Below, piece by piece: positions 6,288-14,480 of a stretch of DNA of 64,000 nucleotides. The notes beneath the pieces were generated by a model. It was not told the origin of the DNA and did no database searches. It worked only from the letters and a program-made list of their open reading frames with translations. The position numbers were made by a program, and so were the translations under genes. The first letter of the stretch is position 1; every line of letters begins with the position of its first letter. This DNA is from Flagellimonas aequoris. Lineage in GTDB: Bacteria > Bacteroidota > Bacteroidia > Flavobacteriales > Flavobacteriaceae. Location: positions 124,001 through 188,000 of the forward strand of contig NZ_QXFJ01000008.1 in the NCBI RefSeq assembly GCF_003584165.1, read 5' to 3'.

Positions 6288-9008
6288 ATGAACTGTAACT
6301 GTTCCCAAAAAGGGAGGTCTTTACAGTATCAATCCAATCAAAAAACTAACCAAGTGAAACAAGCACGTCTTTTTCTTGCTCTATTTTTATTTTCCTTTTT
6401 TCTCCACGCCCAAGATTCTACCCAGGTGGAAGTGCCCAAAAAGATATACATGACCCAACCTTTGGGTGAAGAGGACCATCCTGTAATCGATGGGGTTTTG
6501 GATGATGCCGCTTGGAACCTTGTGGAGTGGGGTGATGATTTTATAGAGCAGCGTCCGGATGAAAATACACCACCGAGCCATCAGACTAAATTTAAAATTG
6601 TTTATGGTCAAAAGTCTTTATATATAGGTATACGTTGTTACGATTCCGAACCTGACAAGATTGTAAAGCGGTTGTCCAGAAGAGACGGATTTGAAGGGGA
6701 TTGGATCGGGGTCTTTATCGATAGTTATCACGATAAACGAACCGGTTTTGGCTTCATCGTTAGCGCGGCCGGTGTAAAGGGCGATGTGTTGGAATCCAAC
6801 AACGGTTCCAATGAAGATGACAGCTGGAACCCCATTTGGTACGTGGCCACCAATGTTGATGATGAAGGTTGGACTGCCGAAATGAGAATTCCTTTGAGTC
6901 AGATTAAGTTCGGTAATGAAGAAGACCAAGTTTGGGGGCTGCAGGTGATGAGGCGCTATTTTAGGGATGAGGAACGTTCCGTTTGGCAACGTTTGCCAAG
7001 GGATGTGGCTGGTTTCATCAGTGAGTTTGGGGAGCTTCACGGATTGAAGAACATAGAGCCCCAAAAGCAATTGGAGATTCAACCCTACACCGTGGCCAAA
7101 ATGGAAACGTATGAGGCAGAGGCTGGAAATCCCTTTAGGGATGGGAGCGACAATGATATTACGGGAGGGTTGGATGCCAAGATCGGTATCACCAATGACC
7201 TTACCTTGGACCTTACCGTGCACCCCGATTTTGGTCAAGTAGATGCTGATCCTTCGGCCATTGCACTGGACGGGTTTCAGATTTTCTTTCAGGAAAGACG
7301 ACCTTTCTTTGTGGAGAACAAGAACATCTTCGATTTCAGTATTTCGCAATCGGAGGCAGGCAACACCTTTGGTTCGGATAATATCTTTTATTCAAGACGA
7401 ATTGGTCGTAGTCCCCAAGGATATCCCAGCACGGACGATGGTGAATATGTAGATCAACCGAACAATACCCCGCTCATTGGAGCGGCCAAGTTCAGTGGGA
7501 AGACCAAAAACGGATGGGCCATTGGGGTTCTCGAAAGTGTGACGGCCCAAAGGCAGGCCACCATCATCAATGGAGAAGGGGATAGAAGAAAAGAAATGGT
7601 GGAACCCCTCACCAATTATTTTGTGGGTAGGTTACAAAAGGATTTTAACGAACGCAATTCGTATATCGGCGGAATTTTTACGGCCGTCAATAGGGAAACC
7701 CTTCCACAAGAGCTCAACTTTTTACATGATGCCGCTTTTACAGGGGGATTGGACTTTAAGCACCAGTGGAACAATCGGGATTGGTATGTTGGGGGTAATA
7801 TTACAATGAGTCATGTTAAGGGTAGTATGGAAGCCATCACCAATACCCAGCAATCCATCACGCATTTGTTCAATAGGGTAGATGCCGATCATGTGTCGGT
7901 GGACACCACCCGAACCTCACTTACAGGTTCCGGGGGAAACCTTCAGATTGGGAAAATAGGGAACGGCCATTGGAAATTTGAATCTGGGGCAACCTTCAGA
8001 TCTCCGGAACTGGAATTGAACGATATCGGTTTTCAACGTCAGGCAGACGATATCCGCCATTACACTTGGATAGGGTACCAGACCCTGAAACCGGACAAGA
8101 CTTTTAGGCAGGTGGGCATCAATTACAACCACTGGACCGCTTGGGATTTTGGAGGCAACCACAATTATATGCAGTTCAATACCAACAGCTGGCAAAACTG
8201 GAAGGGAAACTGGTTTACCAATGCAGGGTTCAATTATGCCGTGGTGGACTATTCCAATTTTGCATTACGGGGTGGACCTAGGTTGAGGAATTCCCCTTGG
8301 ATGAGTTTTTGGAACAGCATCAACACGGACAATCGAAAGAAGATCAGGTTCTCCTTTTTCCATAATGGAAGAAAGGCGATCGACAATTCTTTCAAGTCCT
8401 ATTATATGGAGGGAGGGTTTGTGTATCAACCCATAAATGCCCTCAGGATTTCGGCCTATCCATCGTTGGAAATCAATCATGACCGTATGCAATTCATTGA
8501 CAATTTTGATGATGTGAACGGCTCTCCAAGGTATCTCAATGGAAAAATAGACCAGCGTACCTTGAGCATGTCCTTCCGTTTAAACTATACCATCAACCCT
8601 AACTTGACTATCCAATATTGGGGACAGCCCTTTATTTCCAGAGGAAGGTATGGCGAGTTCAAACACGTGTCCGATCCATTGGCAAAAGGGTTCGAAGACC
8701 GTTTTATGCAATATTCGGATGCACAGACTTCCTTTGCAGATGGAACCTATTCCATTGATGAAAACCTGGATGGTGTAACGGATTTTAGTTTTGATGACCC
8801 GGATTTCTCCTTTGTCCAGTTCCGTTCCAATTTGGTGATTCGATGGGAGTATATTCCAGGGTCCGAAATCTTTTTGGTGTGGTCCCAGGACGTTACTCAA
8901 TCCGGAAATCCGGCAGATGGACTTTTACCTAGCTTGGGAGACAATATTTTTGGACAAAAACCGCACAATATCTTTTTGTTGAAAGCTACGTATCGATTTG
9001 TATTGTAA
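6288..9008 (+). CDS. DUF5916 outer-membrane protein with CBM9-like N-terminal domain
   Basis: 906 residues. The annotated start gives a 26-residue polar lead before a signal-like core (ARLFLALFLFSFFLHAQ), so a later start is possible. Residues about 60-240 resemble the carbohydrate-binding family 9-like fold (HPVIDGVLDDAAWNLVEW, LYIGIRCYDSEPDKI, WTAEMRIPLSQIKFG). The rest is the DUF5916 region, with its conserved TLDLTVHPDFGQVDADPS and FFQERRPFFVENKNIF, then many alternating beta strands ending in an aromatic residue (ATYRFVL), as in outer-membrane beta-barrels. Homologues are common in Bacteroidetes, but no biochemical function is known to me. It is transcribed alone, divergent from rplM. 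Confidence 0.88.
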   Translation: MNCNCSQKGRSLQYQSNQKTNQVKQARLFLALFLFSFFLHAQDSTQVEVPKKIYMTQPLGEEDHPVIDGVLDDAAWNLVEWGDDFIEQRPDENTPPSHQTKFKIVYGQKSLYIGIRCYDSEPDKIVKRLSRRDGFEGDWIGVFIDSYHDKRTGFGFIVSAAGVKGDVLESNNGSNEDDSWNPIWYVATNVDDEGWTAEMRIPLSQIKFGNEEDQVWGLQVMRRYFRDEERSVWQRLPRDVAGFISEFGELHGLKNIEPQKQLEIQPYTVAKMETYEAEAGNPFRDGSDNDITGGLDAKIGITNDLTLDLTVHPDFGQVDADPSAIALDGFQIFFQERRPFFVENKNIFDFSISQSEAGNTFGSDNIFYSRRIGRSPQGYPSTDDGEYVDQPNNTPLIGAAKFSGKTKNGWAIGVLESVTAQRQATIINGEGDRRKEMVEPLTNYFVGRLQKDFNERNSYIGGIFTAVNRETLPQELNFLHDAAFTGGLDFKHQWNNRDWYVGGNITMSHVKGSMEAITNTQQSITHLFNRVDADHVSVDTTRTSLTGSGGNLQIGKIGNGHWKFESGATFRSPELELNDIGFQRQADDIRHYTWIGYQTLKPDKTFRQVGINYNHWTAWDFGGNHNYMQFNTNSWQNWKGNWFTNAGFNYAVVDYSNFALRGGPRLRNSPWMSFWNSINTDNRKKIRFSFFHNGRKAIDNSFKSYYMEGGFVYQPINALRISAYPSLEINHDRMQFIDNFDDVNGSPRYLNGKIDQRTLSMSFRLNYTINPNLTIQYWGQPFISRGRYGEFKHVSDPLAKGFEDRFMQYSDAQTSFADGTYSIDENLDGVTDFSFDDPDFSFVQFRSNLVIRWEYIPGSEIFLVWSQDVTQSGNPADGLLPSLGDNIFGQKPHNIFLLKATYRFVL

Positions 9009-9075
9009 AATCACGTAGTCGAAATACTACAAATAATCTTTGTTCGTTGTTTTATACATAACTAAAACTGGTATC

Positions 9076-9534
9076 ATGAAACAAAGATTTTATATGCTTT
9101 TGTTGGCTTCGGCCCTAATAATTTCCTGTTCTTCAGACGATGGAGAATCAGATGGTTCTTCCATTGTAGGTACTTGGGATGCCATTGAGTTTAACATGGG
9201 TGAGGCTGTAGACTTGAATGACGACGGTACTGCTTCCGATAATTTGTTGGATGAATTGGACTGCTTCGCATCTACTGTTACCTTCACAGCAGATGGCGGA
9301 TATTCAACAGCAACTACAGGTATTTATTTTGAGGCCAGCGAAAGTAGTTTTTTCATTACTTGCGACGGCGTCGAGACCACTTCGGGCACCTATACCCTTG
9401 ATGGAAATACTTTAGTGACCTTTGATGAAGATGGAGAAGTGGAATCAACAGTAACTGTAACCAAAGACAGATTGGTGGTTACGGGAGAAGACGAAGATTT
9501 TGGTCAGGTAACCTTGGTCTTTGAAAGGAGATAA
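9076..9534 (+). CDS. Lipocalin-like small lipoprotein
   Basis: 152 residues from the ATG at 9076, chosen because it starts a lipoprotein signal (MKQRFYMLLLASALIISC, with the acylated Cys followed by SSDDGES, a surface-export-like acidic run). The body shows the pattern of Bacteroidetes lipocalin-like proteins: IVGTWDAIEFNMG, VTFTADGGYST, SGTYTLDGNTLVTF and a final VTLVFERR. It is probably an anchored eight-stranded barrel; the ligand is unknown. It converges with the aminotransferase gene 20 nt downstream. Confidence 0.8.
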   Translation: MKQRFYMLLLASALIISCSSDDGESDGSSIVGTWDAIEFNMGEAVDLNDDGTASDNLLDELDCFASTVTFTADGGYSTATTGIYFEASESSFFITCDGVETTSGTYTLDGNTLVTFDEDGEVESTVTVTKDRLVVTGEDEDFGQVTLVFERR

Positions 9535-9553
9535 TTAAAAACGAACTCGCGGT

Positions 9554-10651
9554 TCAAGATTTTATTTTCAGTAAAGCTTTTACACAAGCTTCATTGGCTT
9601 CTTGGTTACCTATGGTAATGCGTACTTTTCCCGGGGCGCCAAATTGCGAAACGGGCCGCACCATAATACCTTCTTCCATCATCCGATCCGTGAATTCCAT
9701 TTCAGGCAATGGAGGGTCGATGATAAAAAAGTTGGCTTGACTTGGCCAGTATTTGATGCCGATGTTATCAAATGCCTGGGCGAGATATTTTCTGCCATCC
9801 AGAACGGTTTGCACGGTTTTCTCTATAAACTCTGAATCGTTCAAAGCACCAATGGCCGCCTCAATAGAAGTCAAGGGCAACAGAAAAGGTTTTTGGATCA
9901 ACCGAATATAGTTGGCAATGGTTGGGGTGGTGTAGGCATAGCCGATACGCTGACCTGCCAAACCATAGGTTTTGGAAAAGCTGTTTAGACCAAGTACATT
10001 ATGTCCCGCCAAAACATAGGGTAGGGCGGTCACATAATCCTCCGCATCCGCAAAGTGACGGTACACTTCATCAAAAACGATGAGAATGTTCTTGGGAACC
10101 CTTTCCAAAAAGTCGTCCAACAAGGATTTGGGAATATAGGTACCTGTTGGGTTGTTCGGACTGGTGAGGAAAATGATCTTGGTATGCTCCGTAATGGCGT
10201 TCAAAATCCCTTCCACATCCAAATCGTAGTTGGGGGAAAGCAAAGGAATGTCGATGGTCTTCGCCCCGTACCATCTTGAAAAAACGGAGTAGGGCAAAAA
10301 ACAGGGGTTGGAATAGATGACCTCGTCCCCTTCATTAATAAAGGCCCTCAAGATGATATCAATGATTTCGGAACCGCTATTGCCGCATAGGAATTGCTCG
10401 GCACTTAATTTTCCATCAAAATCCTTCACCAAAGCTTCCCGTAGGCGCATGTCGGTTTGGTCGGGGTAGATGTCGATATGTTCCAAGGCCGCTTTCATGG
10501 CCGCAACCGCTTTGGGTGATGCACCCAAGGGGTTCTCATTGGAGGACAATTTATAGATTTTTTTATCGGAGGGCGGAATGTTCTTTCCTCCCTTATAAAC
10601 CTCTTTGGGCTCCAAATGGGCCTTAAAGATGGATTCGATGTTTTTTTTCAT
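9554..10651 (-). CDS. HisC-like PLP-dependent aminotransferase
   Basis: Fold-type I aminotransferase of the histidinol-phosphate/aromatic group, 365 residues. Visible are YKLSSNENPLGASPK near residues 33-47, the LTSPNNPTGTY motif at about 162, FDEVYRHF at 193-200 and the PLP lysine K227 in NSFSKTYGLAGQRIGY; R342-type carboxylate binding fits GKVRITIGNQEAN at the end. No his genes are nearby, while tyrosine degradation genes lie 2-7 kb away on the same strand. An aromatic aminotransferase role feeding 4-hydroxyphenylpyruvate is therefore possible, but histidinol-phosphate activity cannot be excluded. A perfect 10-bp inverted repeat precedes it (10672-10695). Confidence 0.87.
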   Translation of the reverse strand: MKKNIESIFKAHLEPKEVYKGGKNIPPSDKKIYKLSSNENPLGASPKAVAAMKAALEHIDIYPDQTDMRLREALVKDFDGKLSAEQFLCGNSGSEIIDIILRAFINEGDEVIYSNPCFLPYSVFSRWYGAKTIDIPLLSPNYDLDVEGILNAITEHTKIIFLTSPNNPTGTYIPKSLLDDFLERVPKNILIVFDEVYRHFADAEDYVTALPYVLAGHNVLGLNSFSKTYGLAGQRIGYAYTTPTIANYIRLIQKPFLLPLTSIEAAIGALNDSEFIEKTVQTVLDGRKYLAQAFDNIGIKYWPSQANFFIIDPPLPEMEFTDRMMEEGIMVRPVSQFGAPGKVRITIGNQEANEACVKALLKIKS

Positions 10652-10671
10652 TTTTCATTTTAATGCTTGGC

Positions 10672-10695
10672 TTATTAAGCTAGTAAGCTTAATAA
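10672..10695. promoter_or_regulatory. Perfect inverted repeat upstream of the aminotransferase
   Basis: Arms TTATTAAGCT and AGCTTAATAA around a 4-nt AGTA centre, 21 nt before the start codon at 10651. It may be an operator or an mRNA hairpin near the ribosome binding site. Confidence 0.6.
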
Positions 10696-10776
10696 ACATT
10701 TTACTGCCAGTATAGAAGGTATTCACGCATTTCTTTTGATTATTTTCCGCCACTTTGCTGTTGTACATATTCTATT

Positions 10777-11505
10777 TTACATGAATCGTCTTCGTTTAAA
10801 GGCTTTTATATCATTATTGTTCAATGCAAACCATTCTCCTTCTAATCTTTTTTTGGCAAACCTTTTATGCCAATATGCTTCAATTCCTACCGTATCATCT
10901 GTCTCAATTACGTGTATTTCTTCGGTCTTGAAGGGCATTTGAATTTTTATTTCTTTATAACGTTTTGCAGCATCCGTACTTCGTCCAATTTTGTATTCCT
11001 TGCCATGTTTTAGAAGATATACATGGCCAGATAATAATGAATTGTCAGGGGTATAGATTTCTGGCTCTTCAGGTATATTATCTATGTATTCATTACAGAT
11101 TTTTAGAACATCATCCCATTCATTGTATTTTAAACAAAAATCATGAATTGCTTTGACTATTTCATCTTTGTTTCCAAGACGTTTTCTAATAGTAACGACG
11201 CTTGGAAAAGTAGAATCAGAACGTTTAGTTATTTGAAATTCAGGTTTGGTGGGAATTCTACCTAATTGTCTTGTAAGTTCTACAATTCGTAAGAGAATTT
11301 CATCTAAATTGATTGCTGATTCTCCAAATTGATTTGGCTCTAATCCTGCTGCAATTTGAGCGTCACTCCATTTTGTCCAAAAGATTCCATACCAATCTTC
11401 TTTTCTAATTCCAGTTTCTTCACGGAACCTATCCATACTCAATGGTTTGCCATCATTTTCTGAAGTGGTTCTAATCAGTTCAGATATTATGTGTTCCTTA
11501 TTCAT
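10777..11505 (-). CDS. GIY-YIG-superfamily (T5orf172-like) protein with homing-endonuclease-type repeats
   Basis: 242 residues. The C-terminal part (about 160-242) has HVYLLKHGKEYKIGRS and later GIEAYWHKRF and EGEWFAL, the layout of the T5orf172/MUG113 branch of GIY-YIG nucleases, where the second motif is K-I-G-R-S. The N-terminal half carries two copies of a helical repeat (MDRFREETGIRKEDWYGIFW with WSDAQIAAGLEPN, and a second around ELTRQLGRIPTKPEF to KRLGNKDEI) like the homing endonuclease-associated repeat that binds DNA. The gene is visibly AT-richer than its neighbours and stands alone, suggesting acquisition. Substrate and role are unknown. Confidence 0.8.
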   Translation of the reverse strand: MNKEHIISELIRTTSENDGKPLSMDRFREETGIRKEDWYGIFWTKWSDAQIAAGLEPNQFGESAINLDEILLRIVELTRQLGRIPTKPEFQITKRSDSTFPSVVTIRKRLGNKDEIVKAIHDFCLKYNEWDDVLKICNEYIDNIPEEPEIYTPDNSLLSGHVYLLKHGKEYKIGRSTDAAKRYKEIKIQMPFKTEEIHVIETDDTVGIEAYWHKRFAKKRLEGEWFALNNNDIKAFKRRRFM

Positions 11506-11629
11506 AGAATTTAATTGCTTTAAAGGAACCTCAAATTGGAAAAAAATGAGGTATTATTTATTTGAAATCTTACAATCCCTCCCCAAACAACAAATACGCC
11601 ATGGCTTTTTCCAAATCTCTTCCTAGATT

Positions 11630-12088
11630 TTATTTTTCAGCAAGCTCCTTTAGCTTGTTCAACGCCTTTGGCCAAGTTGTGTTAAAATAATCAAGGTAGT
11701 CGTTCGCTACATCCGTCTCTACGGTCAACGTGGTTACGCCGTTATGCTCCTGTAAAGTATAATTTTCCAGGCTGCCTGCCCATTTTTCAACCTCAGGACC
11801 TTCCGTAATTTCAGTATCACCATCCAATATTCCATAATGACGGATGGAAACAAACTGGAAGGGAACATTGTCCGCAATTTCAGACACCATTCCACCTCTT
11901 TTTCCGTTTTCATCCGTTCCCACAAAGTATATTTTTGATCCCTTTTCCCAGCTTCCTTCATATGTGGAGGTAGGGTTAAATTCTGACGTCCATTGCTCGT
12001 AGGTTTCAATAGTGTCCATACCAAGCATGGTGTTGTAAACCTTTTCAGCAGATGCCTTAATGTCTTTTTTGTATTGTACTTTTTTCAT
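11630..12088 (-). CDS. SRPBCC (AHSA1/START-like) domain protein
   Basis: 152 residues, one complete hydrophobic-cavity helix-grip domain. Pattern: VQYKKDIKASAEKVYNTMLG at the start, YEGSWEKGSKIYFVGTDENG in the middle and LTVETDVANDYLDYFNTTWPKALNKLKELA for the long C-terminal helix (given here in pieces TWPKALNKLKELA). Such proteins bind small hydrophobic molecules or help other proteins, and the ligand cannot be told from sequence. It lies 150 nt downstream of the flavin reductase on the same strand, probably as a separate unit. Confidence 0.8.
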   Translation of the reverse strand: MKKVQYKKDIKASAEKVYNTMLGMDTIETYEQWTSEFNPTSTYEGSWEKGSKIYFVGTDENGKRGGMVSEIADNVPFQFVSIRHYGILDGDTEITEGPEVEKWAGSLENYTLQEHNGVTTLTVETDVANDYLDYFNTTWPKALNKLKELAEK

Positions 12089-12238
12089 GATGTGTGGATG
12101 GTTTTAAAATAGTGGTTTCTTGATGTATAAGTTTGGCAGATAACCTTAACAAGTTACGCCAACTTGTTTTATTGAAACGTAAAAACAAATATCAAATCAC
12201 CTCGCCTGATTACATTGACATTCGAATCTTTAGGGTCG

Positions 12239-13108
12239 TTACTTATGCTCCCCAAATAACAATAACGCCATAGCCTTATCGGTGTCCCCTTCTTCCAAAA
12301 TACGTTTTGCCAATACATGAATTTCTTTTTTGGAAAGGTGTTTGGCATGCTCCGCTACACTGGCGATGTCAATTTCTAGGGCAGAGGGCAGGCTTTCCAC
12401 ATTGCCCAATCGTCCCAGATTGTTGCCGGTAAGCACTTCGCTTTCCCGAATGCCTTTTGGCAAAGCATCCACCCCAATGCCATGAGTACGTAGCGGTTTC
12501 GGGATTTCAAACAACGAATCCTTGATGGCCCGGATGTACCAATTACCGCCCATACGGCCCACAAGGTCTAATTTTTCGGTGTCCAGAATGCCATCGGTAA
12601 AATAGGCATCGTCCACATGGATAAGCTCCACCTTGGCTATGATGAGGTTTCCTGCTCCGGGTGTTTGGGCCAATTCGATGACCTCTTGCACCGTACACTC
12701 AAAAGAAACGGGGGATTCTGCCACGCGGGGAGGTCGTACCTTTTCACTGGGGACTTCGGTAAAGCCCGCCTTTTGAAATTCGTTTACCCCTTTGGCATAG
12801 GCCGTACTGGAAAGCGACATCTGTTCCGCCATGTTGTGGTTCACAATGTTGATGACCACCTCGGGGACTTCCAATACGTTTTCATGGGTGTGTTTCAAGG
12901 AATTGTCCCTGCCGCTTCGCGAAGGCGAAAAGATCATGATGGGTGGATTGGAACTGAACACATTGAAAAAACTGAACGGGCTCAGATTCACGTTCCCATC
13001 TTTGTCGATAGTACTGGCAAAGCAGATGGGGCGTGGGGCTACTGCCGTGAGCAAAATGCTGTGCAGTTCAGGTTGGCTTACTTGGGTTGGGTCTACGGTT
13101 TTGATCAT
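12239..13108 (-). CDS. Flavin reductase-like domain protein
   Basis: 289 residues from the Met at 13108 (MIKTVDPTQVSQPELHSIL); an upstream in-frame start would run into the REP-like repeat. The FMN-binding split-barrel is recognised by TAVAPRPICFASTIDKDG and NLSPFSFFNVFSSNPPIMIF, with the TSP-like region replaced by SPSRSGRDNSLKHT and ESPVSFECTV later. It is the last gene of the hppD-hmgA-fah cluster on this strand; relatives next to these genes are frequent in Flavobacteria. It may handle a flavin-linked side reaction of aromatic catabolism, but its substrate is unknown. Confidence 0.85.
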   Translation of the reverse strand: MIKTVDPTQVSQPELHSILLTAVAPRPICFASTIDKDGNVNLSPFSFFNVFSSNPPIMIFSPSRSGRDNSLKHTHENVLEVPEVVINIVNHNMAEQMSLSSTAYAKGVNEFQKAGFTEVPSEKVRPPRVAESPVSFECTVQEVIELAQTPGAGNLIIAKVELIHVDDAYFTDGILDTEKLDLVGRMGGNWYIRAIKDSLFEIPKPLRTHGIGVDALPKGIRESEVLTGNNLGRLGNVESLPSALEIDIASVAEHAKHLSKKEIHVLAKRILEEGDTDKAMALLLFGEHK

Positions 13109-13117
13109 GAGTACTGT

Positions 13118-13170
13118 TATGTCATTCCCGCACTTCGCTTTGCTCAGCATAAACTCCAGCGGGAATCTTT
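13118..13170. repeat. REP-like palindromic element, copy 1
   Basis: Starts TATGTCATTCCCG and ends CGGGAATCTTTT, so it has the ATTCCCG / CGGGAAT arms of the copy at 14409-14470. A 29-nt insert lies between the arms instead of a short loop. It fills the 67-nt gap between fah and the flavin reductase gene. Confidence 0.75.
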
Positions 13171-13175
13171 TTGAA

Positions 13176-14396
13176 TTATTTCACAGGAAGCACTTTCGTG
13201 GAAACTTCCCCGAAACCGACCCTAATATCGCCATTTTGGGCGAAACCGCGAAGGGTTACCGTATCCCCATCGTTGATAAACTTACGTTCCGAACCGTCCT
13301 TCATTTTTACGGGTTTGGTGCCCATCCAGGCCAGCTCCAACATGGAACCAAAGGAATCGTCTTCCTTGCCCGAAATGGTACCTGAAGCCATCATATCACC
13401 CACATGGATATTACAGCCATTCACGGTATGATGTGCCAACTGTTGTGCCATGTTCCAGTACATATACTTGAAATTACTATGGCAAACGGTGGTTTCTTCG
13501 CTTCCATCGGGAGTGATGCCCACTTCCAGGTTGATGTCGTAGTTTTTGTCACCTTCATAAGCCAAATACGGCAATACTTTTGGTTCTTGTGTTGGACCTG
13601 CCACTTGAAAAGGTTTCAAGGCCTCCAAGGTCACCACCCAAGGCGAAATGGAAGAGGCGAAATTCTTCGCCAAGAAAGGTCCAAGCGGCACATATTCCCA
13701 TTTTTGGATGTCGCGTGCGGACCAATCGTTGAACAAGACCAACCCAAAGATGTAATCCTCGGCCTCCTCAGTGGGGATGGAATCACCCAATTGGGTATCC
13801 TTTCCGCAGATAAAACCTATTTCCAGCTCAAAATCCAATCGTTGCGTGGGTCCGAATACCGGAGCGTCCGCATTGTTGGGCAAGGTTTGTCCTTTGGGTC
13901 GATGGATAGGTTGTCCACTCACAATAATGGAACTCGCCCTACCATGGTAGCCCACAGGAATATGTTTCCAGTTGGGCAAAAGGGCATTTTCGGGGTCGCG
14001 GAACATCTTGCCCACATTGGTGGCGTGTTCTATGCTGGAGTAAAAATCGGTATAGTCCCCCACCGAAACGGGCATGTGCATCTGGGCTTCGGATTGCTTT
14101 ACAAAAAGCTCGGGTTTTCCAGCCAAGGGTGAATGGTCATCCTTCAGCCAATATTGGATTTTTTTCCGCACCCGATTGGTGATTTCCTTTCCGAGGGAAA
14201 TAAAATCATTGAGGGTATCCTTTTCCAAAACGGCCGTGTTGAATTCGAACACATCGAGTTCCGCCACGGCGGCCAAATCTAGGATATGTTCCCCAACGGC
14301 CACGCCAATGCGTGGACTTCTGTCTTCGGTGGAAAAAATCCCGAAGGGAATATTATGGATGGAAAAGTCTGAGTTTTCAGGGATGTTTATGATCAT
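13176..14396 (-). CDS. fahA: Fumarylacetoacetase
   Basis: Hydrolyses fumarylacetoacetate to fumarate and acetoacetate, the last step of tyrosine degradation. 406 residues, near the family's 400-430. The N-terminal SH3-like part reads FSIHNIPFGIFSTEDRSPRIG. The catalytic domain shows DYTDFYSSIEHATNVGKMFR, the metal-binding FELEIGFICGKDTQLG, NDWSARDIQKWEYVPLGPFL and the C-terminal MASGTISGKEDDSFGSMLEL. Its start and stop are both bordered by palindromic repeat elements, yet the reading frame is intact. It lies between hmgA and the flavin reductase gene in the same direction. Confidence 0.95.
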   Translation of the reverse strand: MIINIPENSDFSIHNIPFGIFSTEDRSPRIGVAVGEHILDLAAVAELDVFEFNTAVLEKDTLNDFISLGKEITNRVRKKIQYWLKDDHSPLAGKPELFVKQSEAQMHMPVSVGDYTDFYSSIEHATNVGKMFRDPENALLPNWKHIPVGYHGRASSIIVSGQPIHRPKGQTLPNNADAPVFGPTQRLDFELEIGFICGKDTQLGDSIPTEEAEDYIFGLVLFNDWSARDIQKWEYVPLGPFLAKNFASSISPWVVTLEALKPFQVAGPTQEPKVLPYLAYEGDKNYDINLEVGITPDGSEETTVCHSNFKYMYWNMAQQLAHHTVNGCNIHVGDMMASGTISGKEDDSFGSMLELAWMGTKPVKMKDGSERKFINDGDTVTLRGFAQNGDIRVGFGEVSTKVLPVK

Positions 14397-14408
14397 GAAT
14401 ACGTTTTT

Positions 14409-14470
14409 ATGTCATTCCCGTGAAAACGGGAATCTTTTCTTTTATGGATTCCTGCTTCCGCAGGAATGAC
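14409..14470. repeat. REP-like palindromic element, copy 2 (three-way structure)
   Basis: The outer arms GTCATTCC (14411-14418) and GGAATGAC (14463-14470) enclose two hairpins: ATTCCCG / CGGGAAT and ATTCCTGC / GCAGGAAT. This would fold into a cloverleaf-like element. It sits in the 84-nt gap between hmgA and fah. Similar GTCATTCCCG repeats are widespread in bacterial genomes. Confidence 0.8.
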
Positions 14471-14480
14471 AGCATGGATT

